A DNA stretch of 64,000 nt from Mycolicibacterium litorale (GTDB taxonomy: Bacteria; Actinomycetota; Actinomycetes; Mycobacteriales; Mycobacteriaceae), in assembly GCF_010731695.1 (NCBI RefSeq), contig NZ_AP022586.1:1488001-1552000 (forward strand), read 5' to 3'. Shown here one piece after another: positions 34,270 through 42,796 of this stretch (its first letter is position 1; every line of letters begins with the position of its first letter). The notes below the pieces were generated by a model that made no database searches, had not been told where the DNA came from, and was given only the letters and a program-made list of their open reading frames with translations. The position numbers and the translations under genes are program-made.

Positions 34270-34941
34270 GTGCGCCGACACCTGCTGAGCATGCTGGCCG
34301 CCGTCGCGGCGCCGGTGGCGGCCTTGTTGGCGCCGTTGGCGCCGGCGAACGCCGACCCGGGCGCGCTCGTCTTCCCCGGTATGGAGATCCGTCAGGACAC
34401 CAACGTGTGCACGCTGGGGTTCGTCGACCTGCAACAGCGGGTCGCCTACACCGCCGGGCACTGCCGGGGAAGCGGTCCGGTCAGCGACCGGGCCGGCAGC
34501 TTCATCGGCGTCCAGACCGGCTTCCAGGACAACACGCCCGACGGTATGACCGTCGACATCAACCACCAGATCTCCGACTGGCAGACCATCGCGCTGGCGC
34601 CTGAGGCGCAGGCCAACAATCTGCTGCCCAGCGGCCGCGCCCTGGTCGCCGACGCCTCGGTGGTCCCCACCAAGGGGATGCCGGTGTGTCACTTCGGCGT
34701 GGTCACCGGAGAGAGCTGCGGCACCATCGAGGCGGTCAACAACGGGTGGTTCACCATGGCCAACGGTGTGGTGAGCAAGAAGGGCGACTCGGGCGGGCCG
34801 GTCTACACCAACACCCCCGACGGCCGCGCGGTGATCATCGGCATGTTCAACAGCACCTGGGGCCAGTTCCCGGCGGCGGTGTCGTGGCAGGCCGCCACCC
34901 AGCAGGCCGGCCAGGGCGTCATTATCACCGCCGGCGCCTGA
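34270..34941 (+). CDS. secreted trypsin-like serine protease, Rv1815-like
   Basis: The 223-residue protein has a signal peptide (cleavage about ANA28/DPG) and a chymotrypsin-fold domain with triad His64 (TAGHCRG), Asp103 (ISDW) and Ser174 (GDSGGP). Two cysteine pairs are visible: Cys47-Cys65 and Cys140-Cys150. LVFPGMEIRQD, PVCHFGVVTGESCGTIEAVNNGWFT and FNSTWGQFPAAVSW closely match what I recall of M. tuberculosis Rv1815. GTG 34270 follows GGGAGGGAG by about 7 nt. The short length and exported location suggest a cell-envelope protease; substrates unknown. Confidence 0.88.
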   Translation: MRRHLLSMLAAVAAPVAALLAPLAPANADPGALVFPGMEIRQDTNVCTLGFVDLQQRVAYTAGHCRGSGPVSDRAGSFIGVQTGFQDNTPDGMTVDINHQISDWQTIALAPEAQANNLLPSGRALVADASVVPTKGMPVCHFGVVTGESCGTIEAVNNGWFTMANGVVSKKGDSGGPVYTNTPDGRAVIIGMFNSTWGQFPAAVSWQAATQQAGQGVIITAGA

Positions 34942-34945
34942 CTGG

Positions 34946-35386
34946 TCAGCCGAGGAGTTCGAACACCGGGATCGACGGCGCCACCGCGCGGATCTCGTCA
35001 TCGCTCGAGTGCGGGGTCAGCCCGCCGACGTGCCCTTTGACCTCCCAATACCAGCGGTCGAGGTAGCGCCTCAGCAGCTCGGTCTTGTCGGCGTCGGCCA
35101 CCTCCGCGATCCGCACCGTGCGGCGCCGCCAGCGCGGGCCCGTCTCGACCTCCGCCGCGGCCCGGGCGTTGCGGGCCCACTGGGTGTTGCCGCGCGGGGA
35201 GACCACGTAGCGGCGGCCGTCGACCGTCATCAGGTTCACGACGACGGTGCGCACAACCCCGGTCTTGCGGCCGCGGACGCGCAGTGCGCACGAACCCGCG
35301 ATGCTGATGCCGGCCTCGGCGAGCCAGCGGATCACCTCGTTGAAGGCGCGGGCCGACGCGGCCGGTTGGTCGTAGCGGATGGTCAT
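34946..35386 (-). CDS. deazaflavin (F420)-dependent nitroreductase family protein
   Basis: The 146-residue protein fits the DDN/FDOR-A-type family: LRVRGRKTGVVRTVVVNLMTVDGRRYVVSPRGNTQWARNARAA, then RTVRIAEV and a C-terminal helix plus PVFELLG. Such split-barrel enzymes use F420H2 to reduce quinones or nitro compounds. ATG 35386 follows GAGGGG; the frame continues to 35434. It is divergent from the TetR gene (starts about 100 bp apart), and two copies of a GAGCAGTG-type operator lie between them, so the TetR protein likely controls it. Confidence 0.87.
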   Translation of the reverse strand: MTIRYDQPAASARAFNEVIRWLAEAGISIAGSCALRVRGRKTGVVRTVVVNLMTVDGRRYVVSPRGNTQWARNARAAAEVETGPRWRRRTVRIAEVADADKTELLRRYLDRWYWEVKGHVGGLTPHSSDDEIRAVAPSIPVFELLG

Positions 35387-35407
35387 GGTGTTCCCCTCTC
35401 GTTGAGT

Positions 35408-35420
35408 GAGCAGTGCTCTC
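35408..35420. promoter_or_regulatory. candidate TetR operator, copy 1
   Basis: GAGCAGTGCTCTC contains the palindrome GAGCA-G-TGCTC (35408-35418) and recurs with one mismatch at 35455. It lies 22 bp upstream of the nitroreductase ATG in the divergent promoter region. TetR regulators often bind such paired sites next to their own gene. Confidence 0.5.
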
Positions 35421-35454
35421 GTTTCATCCTGCACCCGCGCTGTCGAGAATGCAA

Positions 35455-35467
35455 GAGCAGTGATCTC
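35455..35467. promoter_or_regulatory. candidate TetR operator, copy 2
   Basis: GAGCAGTGATCTC repeats copy 1 with one mismatch, with 47 bp between the starts of the two copies. It sits just upstream of the TetR gene's start codons (35470/35488), where binding could repress the regulator's own gene. Confidence 0.5.
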
Positions 35468-35487
35468 TGTTGTGCGAGACTGGCGCC

Positions 35488-36189
35488 ATGGGTGTACGCC
35501 AGGACAGCCGGGCCCGGATGGAGGCGCAGATCGTCGAGGTGGGCCGGCGGCACCTGATCACCGACGGGGCGGCCGGCCTCTCACTGCGCGGGATCGCCCG
35601 CGACCTCGGCGTGGTGTCGTCCGCGGTGTACCGCTATGTCAGCAGTCGCGACGACCTGCTGACACTGCTGCTGGTCGACGCGTATTCCGAACTGGCCGAT
35701 GTGGTCGACCGGGCGGCCGCCGCGGACGACACGGGGTGGCGGGAGCGGATCGTGCGAATGGCACACGCCGCGCGCGAGTGGGCGGTGTCCCAGCCAGCGC
35801 GGTGGGCGCTGCTCTACGGCAGCCCGGTGCCCGGCTATCGCGCACCCGCCGAACGCACCACCGGGCCGGGCACCCGGATGGTGGGATCGTTCTTTCGCGC
35901 CGTGGCGGCGGGTATCGCCGCGGGCGACCTGTCGGACGACGAAGGTGTTGTGCCCGAGGGTCTTTCAACCGACTTCGGTCAGCTGCGCGAGCAGTTCGGC
36001 TTCGCCGCGGGGGACGCCGCGGTCGCGAAGACGATCACCCTGTGGGCAGGGCTGATCGGGGCGATCAGCCTCGAGGTCTTCGGCCAGTACGGATCGGATA
36101 CGTTCTCCGATCCGCGCGCCGTGTTCGATCTGCACGCCGGCGCCCTGGTCGACCTGCTGACCGTGAACCCCGCCGACGCGCGAAACTAG
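35488..36189 (+). CDS. TetR family regulator, Rv1816-like
   Basis: The 233-residue regulator has an N-terminal HTH (about 20-65): GAAGLSLRGIARDLGVVSSAVYRYVSSRDDLLTLLLVDAYSELAD. The ligand domain contains PARWALLYGSPVPGY and SLEVFGQYGSD, closely matching my recollection of M. tuberculosis Rv1816. ATG 35488 is used; TTG 35470 would add MCETGA, and a similar extension is annotated in Rv1816. It is divergent from the F420-type reductase with paired operator candidates between. The gene is also 45 bp upstream of a VOC/flavoprotein operon that could be a second target. Confidence 0.87.
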   Translation: MGVRQDSRARMEAQIVEVGRRHLITDGAAGLSLRGIARDLGVVSSAVYRYVSSRDDLLTLLLVDAYSELADVVDRAAAADDTGWRERIVRMAHAAREWAVSQPARWALLYGSPVPGYRAPAERTTGPGTRMVGSFFRAVAAGIAAGDLSDDEGVVPEGLSTDFGQLREQFGFAAGDAAVAKTITLWAGLIGAISLEVFGQYGSDTFSDPRAVFDLHAGALVDLLTVNPADARN

Positions 36190-36221
36190 AACACGTTCTA
36201 GCGCGGCGGAGCGCCGGGCGA

Positions 36222-36227
36222 TATTCT
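36222..36227 (+). promoter_or_regulatory. -10 box of probable leaderless promoter
   Basis: TATTCT is followed by 7 nt and then ATG 36235. A good TANNNT box at leaderless spacing, making the VOC-flavoprotein operon independently transcribed from the TetR gene. An imperfect inverted repeat with AGAACACGTTCT at 36189-36200 lies about 20 bp upstream and could be an operator. Confidence 0.5.
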
Positions 36228-36234
36228 CGGACCG

Positions 36235-36732
36235 ATGGTCAACCAGACACCTGTCCAGATCGCGTGGGTGACCCCCGACATGGACGCCACCGAGCGGGCG
36301 CTGTCCGCGCTTCTCGGCGCCCGGAAATGGGTGCGGATGCCGGGCGTGCACCTCGGGCCCGACACCTGCCGCTTCCGCGGCCGGCCCGCCGACTTCGTCG
36401 CCGACGTCTCGTTGAGCTATGCCGGTGACACTCAGCTCGAGATCATCACGCCCGTGCGGGGCGAGAGCCTCTACGCCGAGTTCCTCGACCGGTGCGGGCC
36501 CGGGCTGCACCACGTCTGCCGGGAAGTGGTGGACGCCGACGCGTTCGACGCGGCGGTGCGCGACGCCGAATCCCACGGCGCGACCGTCGTCGCGGACGGT
36601 GTGATGGCCGGCGGCATGCGCTTCGCGTACGTCTCCGCCGAAGACGCCGGTGTGCCCTACATCGAGATCGCCTGTCTCTCAGACGATATCCGGACCTTCT
36701 TCGATCACGTCAAACAGGAGCAGCAGCCATGA
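36235..36732 (+). CDS. VOC (glyoxalase-fold) protein
   Basis: The 165-residue protein has paired beta-alpha-beta-beta-beta modules of the vicinal-oxygen-chelate fold: PVQIAWVTPDMDATERALSALLG, then QLEIITPV, and second half GLHHVCREVVDADAFDAAVRDAESHGATVV with PYIEIACL. Putative metal ligands are Glu in LEII, His in GLHHV and Glu in YIEI. It resembles methylmalonyl-CoA-epimerase/dioxygenase-like VOC proteins. Its TGA overlaps the flavoprotein ATG (ATGA), so both act together, perhaps on a steroid- or cyclic-ketone-type substrate (inference). Confidence 0.83.
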   Translation: MVNQTPVQIAWVTPDMDATERALSALLGARKWVRMPGVHLGPDTCRFRGRPADFVADVSLSYAGDTQLEIITPVRGESLYAEFLDRCGPGLHHVCREVVDADAFDAAVRDAESHGATVVADGVMAGGMRFAYVSAEDAGVPYIEIACLSDDIRTFFDHVKQEQQP

Positions 36733-38210
36733 GCACCGAGATTCCCGAAACCATCGAGGCCGGCTCGGTCACCGAGTGGTCGGATGAGGTCGACGTGGTG
36801 GTGATCGGGTTCGGCATCGCCGGCGGCTGCGCGGCGGTGAGCGCGGCCGCAGCGGGGGCGCGGGTACTGGTGCTGGAGAAGGCTGCCGCGGCGGGCGGCA
36901 CCACCTCGATGGCCGGCGGCCACTTCTATCTCGGGGGCGGCACCGCGGTCCAGCAGGCCACTGGTTTCGAGGACAGCGCCGAGGAGATGTACAAGTACCT
37001 CGTCGCGATGTCGCGCGAACCCGAACACGACAAGATCCGGGCGTACTGCGAGGACAGCGTCGAGCACTTCGAGTGGCTCGAGAACCTCGGGTTCCAGTTC
37101 GAGCGCACGTTCTATCCGGGCAAAGTCGTCGTGCCGCCGGGGACGGAGGGTCTGTCGTACACCGGAAACGAGAAGGTGTGGCCGTTCTGCGAGCAGGCCG
37201 CGCCGGCACCGCGTGGGCACTCGGTGCCGGTGCCCGGAGAGCTGGGCGGTGCCGCGATGGTGATCGACCTGCTGCTGAAGCGGGCGGCCGAGCTCGGTGT
37301 CCAGATCCGTTACGAGACCGGCGTGACGAACCTCGTCGTGGACGGCGATCGGGTGGCCGGCGTTCGGTGGAAGCACTTCGGCGACAACGGTTCCGTCAAG
37401 GCCGGCGCGGTGGTCATCGCCGCCGGTGGGTTTGCGATGAACCCCGAGATGGTCGCCGAGCACACCCCGGCGCTCGGACAGAAGCGAAAGACCAAGCACC
37501 ACGGTGAGGTCGAGCCGTACATCCTCGGCAACACCAACGACGACGGGCTCGGTATCCGCATGGGGATCTCGGCCGGGGGAGTCGCCAAGAACCTGGATCA
37601 GCTGTTCATCACCGCCGCCGCGTACCCGCCGGAGATCCTGCTCACCGGGGTCATCGTGAACAAGGACGGGCAGCGGTTCGTGGCCGAGGACTCCTACCAC
37701 TCGCGCACGTCCGCTTTCGTTCTGGAGCAGCCGGATCAGACGGCGTACCTGATCGTCGACGAGGCGCACATGCAGATGCCCGAGATGCCGTTGATCAAGT
37801 TCATCGACGGCTGGGAGACCGTCGCCGAGATGGAGACGGCCCTGGGCATCCCGGAGGGCAAGCTGGCCGCCACGCTCGAGCGGTACAACGAGCACGCGGC
37901 ACGCGGTGAAGACCCCGACTTCCACAAACAGCCGGAATACCTTGCGGCACAGGACAAGGGGCCGTGGGCCGCCTTCGACCTGTCGCTGGGACGCGCCATG
38001 TACTCGGGGTTCACCATGGGCGGGCTGACGGTGTCCATCGACGGCGAGGTGCTGCGCGAGGACGGTTCGGCGATCCCCGGCCTGTACGCGGCGGGCGCCT
38101 GCGCGTCGAACATCGCCCAGGACGGCAAGGGGTATGCCAGCGGCACCCAACTGGGTGAGGGTTCGTTCTTCGGCAGGCGTGCGGGAACGCATGCGGCGCA
38201 GCGCGGTTGA
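36729..38210 (+). CDS. FAD-binding dehydrogenase, fumarate reductase/KstD-like, Rv1817-like
   Basis: The 493-residue flavoprotein belongs to the FAD_binding_2 family. VDVVVIGFGIAGGCAAVSAAAAGARVLVLEKAAA opens it, then GGTTSMAGGHFYLGGG, AVVIAAGGFAMNPEM, and a C-terminal PGLYAAGACASNIAQ with GSFFGRRAG. This group includes ketosteroid dehydrogenases and fumarate-reductase-like enzymes. Position after a TetR gene and sequence layout match M. tuberculosis Rv1817, whose substrate is not firmly known. ATG 36729 overlaps the VOC stop by 4 nt. Confidence 0.88.
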   Translation: MSTEIPETIEAGSVTEWSDEVDVVVIGFGIAGGCAAVSAAAAGARVLVLEKAAAAGGTTSMAGGHFYLGGGTAVQQATGFEDSAEEMYKYLVAMSREPEHDKIRAYCEDSVEHFEWLENLGFQFERTFYPGKVVVPPGTEGLSYTGNEKVWPFCEQAAPAPRGHSVPVPGELGGAAMVIDLLLKRAAELGVQIRYETGVTNLVVDGDRVAGVRWKHFGDNGSVKAGAVVIAAGGFAMNPEMVAEHTPALGQKRKTKHHGEVEPYILGNTNDDGLGIRMGISAGGVAKNLDQLFITAAAYPPEILLTGVIVNKDGQRFVAEDSYHSRTSAFVLEQPDQTAYLIVDEAHMQMPEMPLIKFIDGWETVAEMETALGIPEGKLAATLERYNEHAARGEDPDFHKQPEYLAAQDKGPWAAFDLSLGRAMYSGFTMGGLTVSIDGEVLREDGSAIPGLYAAGACASNIAQDGKGYASGTQLGEGSFFGRRAGTHAAQRG

Positions 38211-38223
38211 TCAGAGGCGTCGG

Positions 38224-38916
38224 TCAGGACAGTGATGCGGCGGCCTGCCGGATGAGGGCGGCGACCGCCTCCGGTTGTGACAGGTAGACGGCATGGCTGG
38301 CCGCCACCTCGACCGTGGTGGCGCCCGCCCGCTGCGCCATGGCGAGCTGCGCGCCCATCGGGATCATGCGGTCGTCGGTGGCGATCAAGTACCAGCTCGG
38401 CTTGCGACGCCAGGCAGCCTCGTCGACCGTGCCCGTCATGGCGTCGACCGACCACGGGACCTGCGAATCGGCCAGGAACGCGGCGTCGTCGGCCGACAGA
38501 TCCGCACCGAACGAGTGGTGGAATCTCGCCCGGTCCTGGAAGAGGAACCCGCCGGGTGCCGGGACGATCGGTGATCCGGGCGCATCGGGGTGCCCGCCCA
38601 GTGATCTCACCGACTCGCCGGCGTCGGGCGCGAACGCCGCGATGTACACCAGGGCCGTGACCTTGTCGTGGGTGCCCGCTTCGGTGATGACCGCGCCGCC
38701 GTAGGAATGCCCCACGAGGACGACCGGCCCCTCCTGTGCGTCGATGATCAGCCGGGTGGCCGCCACGTCGCCGCGTAACGAGAGGGTCGGATTCTGCACC
38801 ACGGCCACGTGGTAGCCGTCCGCTGTGAGAAGGTCGCGAACCGCTCGCCAGCTGGATCCGTCGACGAACGCTCCGTGCACCAGAACGATGTTCGGCGTTC
38901 CCGCATGAGTACCCAC
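38224..38916 (-). CDS. alpha/beta hydrolase
   Basis: The 230-residue enzyme has IVLVHGAFVDGSSWRAV, a nucleophile elbow LVGHSYGGAVI and a C-terminal catalytic His in ASHAVYLSQPEAVAALI, with Asp in IATDDRMIP. The compact form, WYLIATDDRMIPMGAQLAMAQRAGA and short lid resemble the EstC/salicylic-acid-binding-protein-like esterase group common in mycobacteria. The gene is convergent with the Rv1817-like gene and 27 bp downstream of the ABC exporter gene on the same strand. Substrate unknown. Confidence 0.88.
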   Translation of the reverse strand: MGTHAGTPNIVLVHGAFVDGSSWRAVRDLLTADGYHVAVVQNPTLSLRGDVAATRLIIDAQEGPVVLVGHSYGGAVITEAGTHDKVTALVYIAAFAPDAGESVRSLGGHPDAPGSPIVPAPGGFLFQDRARFHHSFGADLSADDAAFLADSQVPWSVDAMTGTVDEAAWRRKPSWYLIATDDRMIPMGAQLAMAQRAGATTVEVAASHAVYLSQPEAVAALIRQAAASLS

Positions 38917-38943
38917 GCCGGTCTCCCTCGCGCGACGTGCTGT

Positions 38944-40863
38944 CTACCCGGAAGGCGTCCCCGCCGCGACCGTGCCGACCTCCCACTGCCCGTCGCCGAG
39001 CAGTTTGAGCTGGCGGGTGTGGTGCTGTTCGACCGTGCTGCGATGGCTGACGCTCACCAGGATCGTCTCGGGCAGTTCGCTGCGGACCAGCCGGTAGAGC
39101 GTCAGCTCCAGGCCTTCGTCGAGGGCCGACGTGGACTCGTCGAGGAACACCGCCTTCGGCTTGGTGAGCAGCACGCGCGCGAACGCCACCCGCTGTTGCT
39201 CACCCGGCGACAGCACCTTGGCCCAGTCCTTCTCTTCGTCGAGCCGGTCGGCCAGATGCGGCAGGGCCACCTTGTTCAGGACGTCACGCAGCTCGCCGTC
39301 GGTGACCGTGCCGCTCTTGAGCGGATAGGACACAACCGCCCGCAGGTCGCCCAGCGGGACGTAGGGCATCTGGGACAGGAACATCGTGGCGTTCTCGTCG
39401 GCCGGGTACTTCAACGTGCCCGACGCGTACGGCCACAGCCGGCCGAGGCTGCGCAGCAGCGTGGTCTTCCCGCTGCCCGACGGTCCGGTGATCACCAGGC
39501 TGTCACCGGGCTCCAGGTTGAGATCGAGCGGTCGGACCAGCTGCTTGCCCGCCGGGGTGCGGACCTCGATGTCGTCGAGTTGGACACTGCCGTCCCGCGA
39601 ACCCTCGACGTCGACCGACGGCAGTGCCCGGGCCTCGTCGTTGGCGATCACCAGGCCGTGGAGACGGATGATCGCCGCGCGGTAGCCGGCGAACTGGTCG
39701 TAAGCGTTACGGAAGAAGGACAGGCCGGTGAGGATCTCCCGGAACGCGCTGGCGGTCTGGTTCAGCGCACCGAGCGTGATGTCGCCGTTGTAGAACCGGG
39801 GGAACTGCACGAGGTAGGGGATGAGCTCCTGGCCCTGGGTGATGGACAGGTTCCATCCGTAGAAGCCGGCCATCCGGTTGACGTACTTCTTGTAGTTGCT
39901 CACCACCGGAGCGAACCGGCGCCGCAGCCCGGTGCGCTCGGCGATCTCGCCGCGATAGAACGCCACCGACTCCGATGCGTCGCGCAGGCGCACCAGCGCG
40001 TACCGGAACACGGCGTTGAACTTCTCGTTGTTGAACGACAGCCCGATGATCGGCCGGCCGATCCAGAACGCGACCACGGTCGCCAGCAGGATGTAGACGA
40101 TGCCGATCCAGAACATCGCCTTGGGTAGTTCCACTCCGACGAACGGCAGCGTGATCGGGCCGGAGAGGTTCCACAGGATGGCCGTGAACGCGTACATCGA
40201 CGTGATCGACGAGATCGCGCCGAAGACGAGGGTGGCGGTCGAGGTGTTGTTGGGCGTGTTCGGCAGTGACCCCACACCGGCGGTGAAGATGTCGATGTCG
40301 GTCTGGATGCGCTGGTCCGGGTTGTCGATCGTGTCGTCGATGAACCGGGCCCGGTAGTAGGCCTTGCCGTCGAGCCAGTCACCGGTGAGTTGATCGGTCA
40401 GCCAGGTACGCCACCTCAGCATGAATCGCTGCGCCAGATACAGATCCAGCATGATCTGCGTGACGTTGAGGACGGCGAGGACGGCGAAGATCGCCAGCGA
40501 CATCCAGAAGCCGTCCGCGCCGGACTGCTTCACCGCCTCGTCGCCGGCTCCCACGCCCGACGCGACGACCTGGAAGCTGGTGAGCATGTCGCTGCCCTGG
40601 TAGGTGAACAGCACCGACAGCCGCACGCCGATCATGACCGACAGGAGCAGCACCCCGAGCCAGGCCCACACCACGACGCTCTCCGGCCCGACGAAGTAGC
40701 CGCGGGTGACGCGCCAGAATTGCCTGCCCCAGGTGGTGAACCGGACGATCAGCGCGAGGATCACCAACGTGGCGATGGCGGCGACGACCCACGCCTTCGC
40801 GATCCAGGCCAGCGACGTCCACAGCTCGCTGCCCCAGTCGAGCGTCGGGGTGAACATTTCCAT
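38944..40863 (-). CDS. bacA: ABC transporter, SbmA/BacA-type exporter-fold importer with fused ATPase (Rv1819c-like)
   Basis: The 639-residue protein has an N-terminal membrane domain with about six hydrophobic segments (about 25-300) of the SbmA/BacA kind ([57 protein letters not shown]). A cytoplasmic ATPase domain has Walker A GPSGSGKT, signature LSPGEQQR and Walker [10 protein letters not shown]. tuberculosis Rv1819c imports vitamin B12 and antimicrobial peptides. This copy is the closer of two tandem paralogs, sharing the YFVGP and YQGxDM segments. ATG 40863 is used; the frame extends to 40884. Confidence 0.88.
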   Translation of the reverse strand: MEMFTPTLDWGSELWTSLAWIAKAWVVAAIATLVILALIVRFTTWGRQFWRVTRGYFVGPESVVVWAWLGVLLLSVMIGVRLSVLFTYQGSDMLTSFQVVASGVGAGDEAVKQSGADGFWMSLAIFAVLAVLNVTQIMLDLYLAQRFMLRWRTWLTDQLTGDWLDGKAYYRARFIDDTIDNPDQRIQTDIDIFTAGVGSLPNTPNNTSTATLVFGAISSITSMYAFTAILWNLSGPITLPFVGVELPKAMFWIGIVYILLATVVAFWIGRPIIGLSFNNEKFNAVFRYALVRLRDASESVAFYRGEIAERTGLRRRFAPVVSNYKKYVNRMAGFYGWNLSITQGQELIPYLVQFPRFYNGDITLGALNQTASAFREILTGLSFFRNAYDQFAGYRAAIIRLHGLVIANDEARALPSVDVEGSRDGSVQLDDIEVRTPAGKQLVRPLDLNLEPGDSLVITGPSGSGKTTLLRSLGRLWPYASGTLKYPADENATMFLSQMPYVPLGDLRAVVSYPLKSGTVTDGELRDVLNKVALPHLADRLDEEKDWAKVLSPGEQQRVAFARVLLTKPKAVFLDESTSALDEGLELTLYRLVRSELPETILVSVSHRSTVEQHHTRQLKLLGDGQWEVGTVAAGTPSG

Positions 40864-40908
40864 TCGGGCAAGGTACCGCGACACGCTGGCGGTGGCGGGG
40901 CGGGACGC

Positions 40909-42789
40909 TCAACCGGAGACGGCGAGTCGGCCCAGCTGCCACCGCCCGTCGCCGAGCAGCCTCAGCTCGTGGCCGTGGAACGGTGCGACGCTGTCGCGGT
41001 GGCTCACACTGACGACCGTGGTCCGCGGCAACCGTGAGCGGAGCAGCCCGTAGAGCAGCGCTTCGAGACCCTCGTCCAGGGCTGAGGTCGATTCGTCGAG
41101 GACCACCGCACTCGGCCGCGCCAGCAGCATGCGCGCGAACGCGATGCGCTGCTGCTCGCCGAGCGACAGCGTCTGCGTCCAGTCCCTCACCTCGCCCAGC
41201 CGGATCACCAGATGCGGCAGTGCCACGGCCACCAACGCCTGTTGGATGGCACGGTCACCGACCTGGCCGTCCCGCTGCGGATAGGACGCGACGGCGCGCA
41301 GATCGCCGAGCGGAAGGTAGGGCAGCTGCGGGACGAACATGGTGTCGTCCGGCAGTTCGACCCGGCCGGCAGCGAACGGCCACAGCCCGGCGAGACTCTG
41401 CAACAGCACCGTCTTACCCACCCCGGACGGCCCGCGGATCAGCAGCGCCTCGCCCCCGGGCAGGGCCAGATCGAGGGTCTGGATCAGGGGGCGGCCGTCG
41501 GGCGTTCGCACCTCGAGGTCCTCGATCCGCACCGACCCGTCCTGTGTGGCGACGGTCGTGACGCCGCCTGAGGTGCGGGCCCTGGCGTTCTCGGTGACCA
41601 GCCCGTCGAGCCGGATCGTGGCGGCGCGGTACCCGGCGAACTCGTCGTAGGCGTTGCGGAAGAACGACAGCGAGTCGTGGATGACGCCGAACGCGGTGGC
41701 CGACTGCATGACACCGCCGAAGGAGATCTGGCCCGCGAACAGCCGCTGCGCCTGCACCACGAACGGCAGCGGATTGATCGCCTGGCTCATCGACACGTTC
41801 CAGCCGATGAACAGCAGCGTGCGGTTGAGCCAGTTGCGGTAGTTGGCCATCACCGCGGTCAGCCTGCTGTGGAGCTGTGCGGTCTCGGCGCGTTCGCCGC
41901 GGTACATCCCCACCGCCGCGCTCGCGTCCCGCAGCCGCACCAGGGCGTACCGGAATCCGGCGTTGCGTACCTCGTCGAGGTAGCTGAGCCTGATCAGTGG
42001 CCGGCCGACGACGACCGCGACGTAGGTCACCACCGCGACATAGGCGAGGACGATCCAGAACAGTGCCCGGGGCAGCGTGACGCCGAACAGGGTCAGCGGA
42101 CCCGAGAGCTGCCAGAGGATCACGCTGAACGCGCCCGTCGACAGCGCCGCCTGGACGGCGCCGAAGAGCAGCACGCGGTCGGAGGTGTAGGCGGGGTTGT
42201 TGGTCTGTCGGCCGACGCCTGTGGTGAACACGTCGATGTCCTGCTGGATGCGCTGATCCGGGTTGTCGACGGGTTGGCGGGAGAACCGCCCACGGTGGTA
42301 GGCGTGGTGGTCGAGCCAATCGTCGATCAGCCTGCGGCTCAACCAGATCCGCCATCGCATGATGAACCGCTGGGTGAGGTGGAGATCCACCAGCAGCCGG
42401 AGCACCAGGCAGGCCGCCAGCACGGCGAACACCAGCATCGTCGCCCAGAAGCCCTGTTCGCCGCTGCGGGCGGCGTCGGCCGGACCGCCCTGGAAGGCGA
42501 CCTGCAGCGAGGTGAACAGGTCGTTGGCGTAGTAACTGAGCAGCACACTGATCCGGACCAGCAGGATCGACGACAGCAGCAGCGCTGCCAGCGCCGCCCA
42601 CACCGCGACGCTGCTTCTGCCGGTGAAATAGTCACCGGTGATGCGCCGGAACTGCCGGCCCCACTCGGTCCACCGGCCGACCGCCGCCAGCACGAGCAGC
42701 AGGCACGGTGCGGTGATGGCGAAACACGACGCCACCCACACGGTCGAGTGCAGGAGTTCGGCACCCCAGTCGATCGACGGCCTGAACAT
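40909..42789 (-). CDS. second Rv1819c-type ABC transporter (tandem paralog)
   Basis: The 626-residue protein repeats the architecture of its downstream neighbour: a hydrophobic domain with [36 protein letters not shown] and [21 protein letters not shown], then an ATPase domain with Walker A GPSGVGKT, signature LSLGEQQR and Walker B AVVLDEST. It is more diverged from Rv1819c than the other copy. The ATG lies 7 bp after the flavoprotein stop, and the next ABC gene follows by a short gap, so the three minus-strand genes likely form an operon. Heterodimerisation with the neighbour or a different cargo are both possible. Confidence 0.87.
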   Translation of the reverse strand: MFRPSIDWGAELLHSTVWVASCFAITAPCLLLVLAAVGRWTEWGRQFRRITGDYFTGRSSVAVWAALAALLLSSILLVRISVLLSYYANDLFTSLQVAFQGGPADAARSGEQGFWATMLVFAVLAACLVLRLLVDLHLTQRFIMRWRIWLSRRLIDDWLDHHAYHRGRFSRQPVDNPDQRIQQDIDVFTTGVGRQTNNPAYTSDRVLLFGAVQAALSTGAFSVILWQLSGPLTLFGVTLPRALFWIVLAYVAVVTYVAVVVGRPLIRLSYLDEVRNAGFRYALVRLRDASAAVGMYRGERAETAQLHSRLTAVMANYRNWLNRTLLFIGWNVSMSQAINPLPFVVQAQRLFAGQISFGGVMQSATAFGVIHDSLSFFRNAYDEFAGYRAATIRLDGLVTENARARTSGGVTTVATQDGSVRIEDLEVRTPDGRPLIQTLDLALPGGEALLIRGPSGVGKTVLLQSLAGLWPFAAGRVELPDDTMFVPQLPYLPLGDLRAVASYPQRDGQVGDRAIQQALVAVALPHLVIRLGEVRDWTQTLSLGEQQRIAFARMLLARPSAVVLDESTSALDEGLEALLYGLLRSRLPRTTVVSVSHRDSVAPFHGHELRLLGDGRWQLGRLAVSG

Positions 42790-42796
42790 CGCGGGG

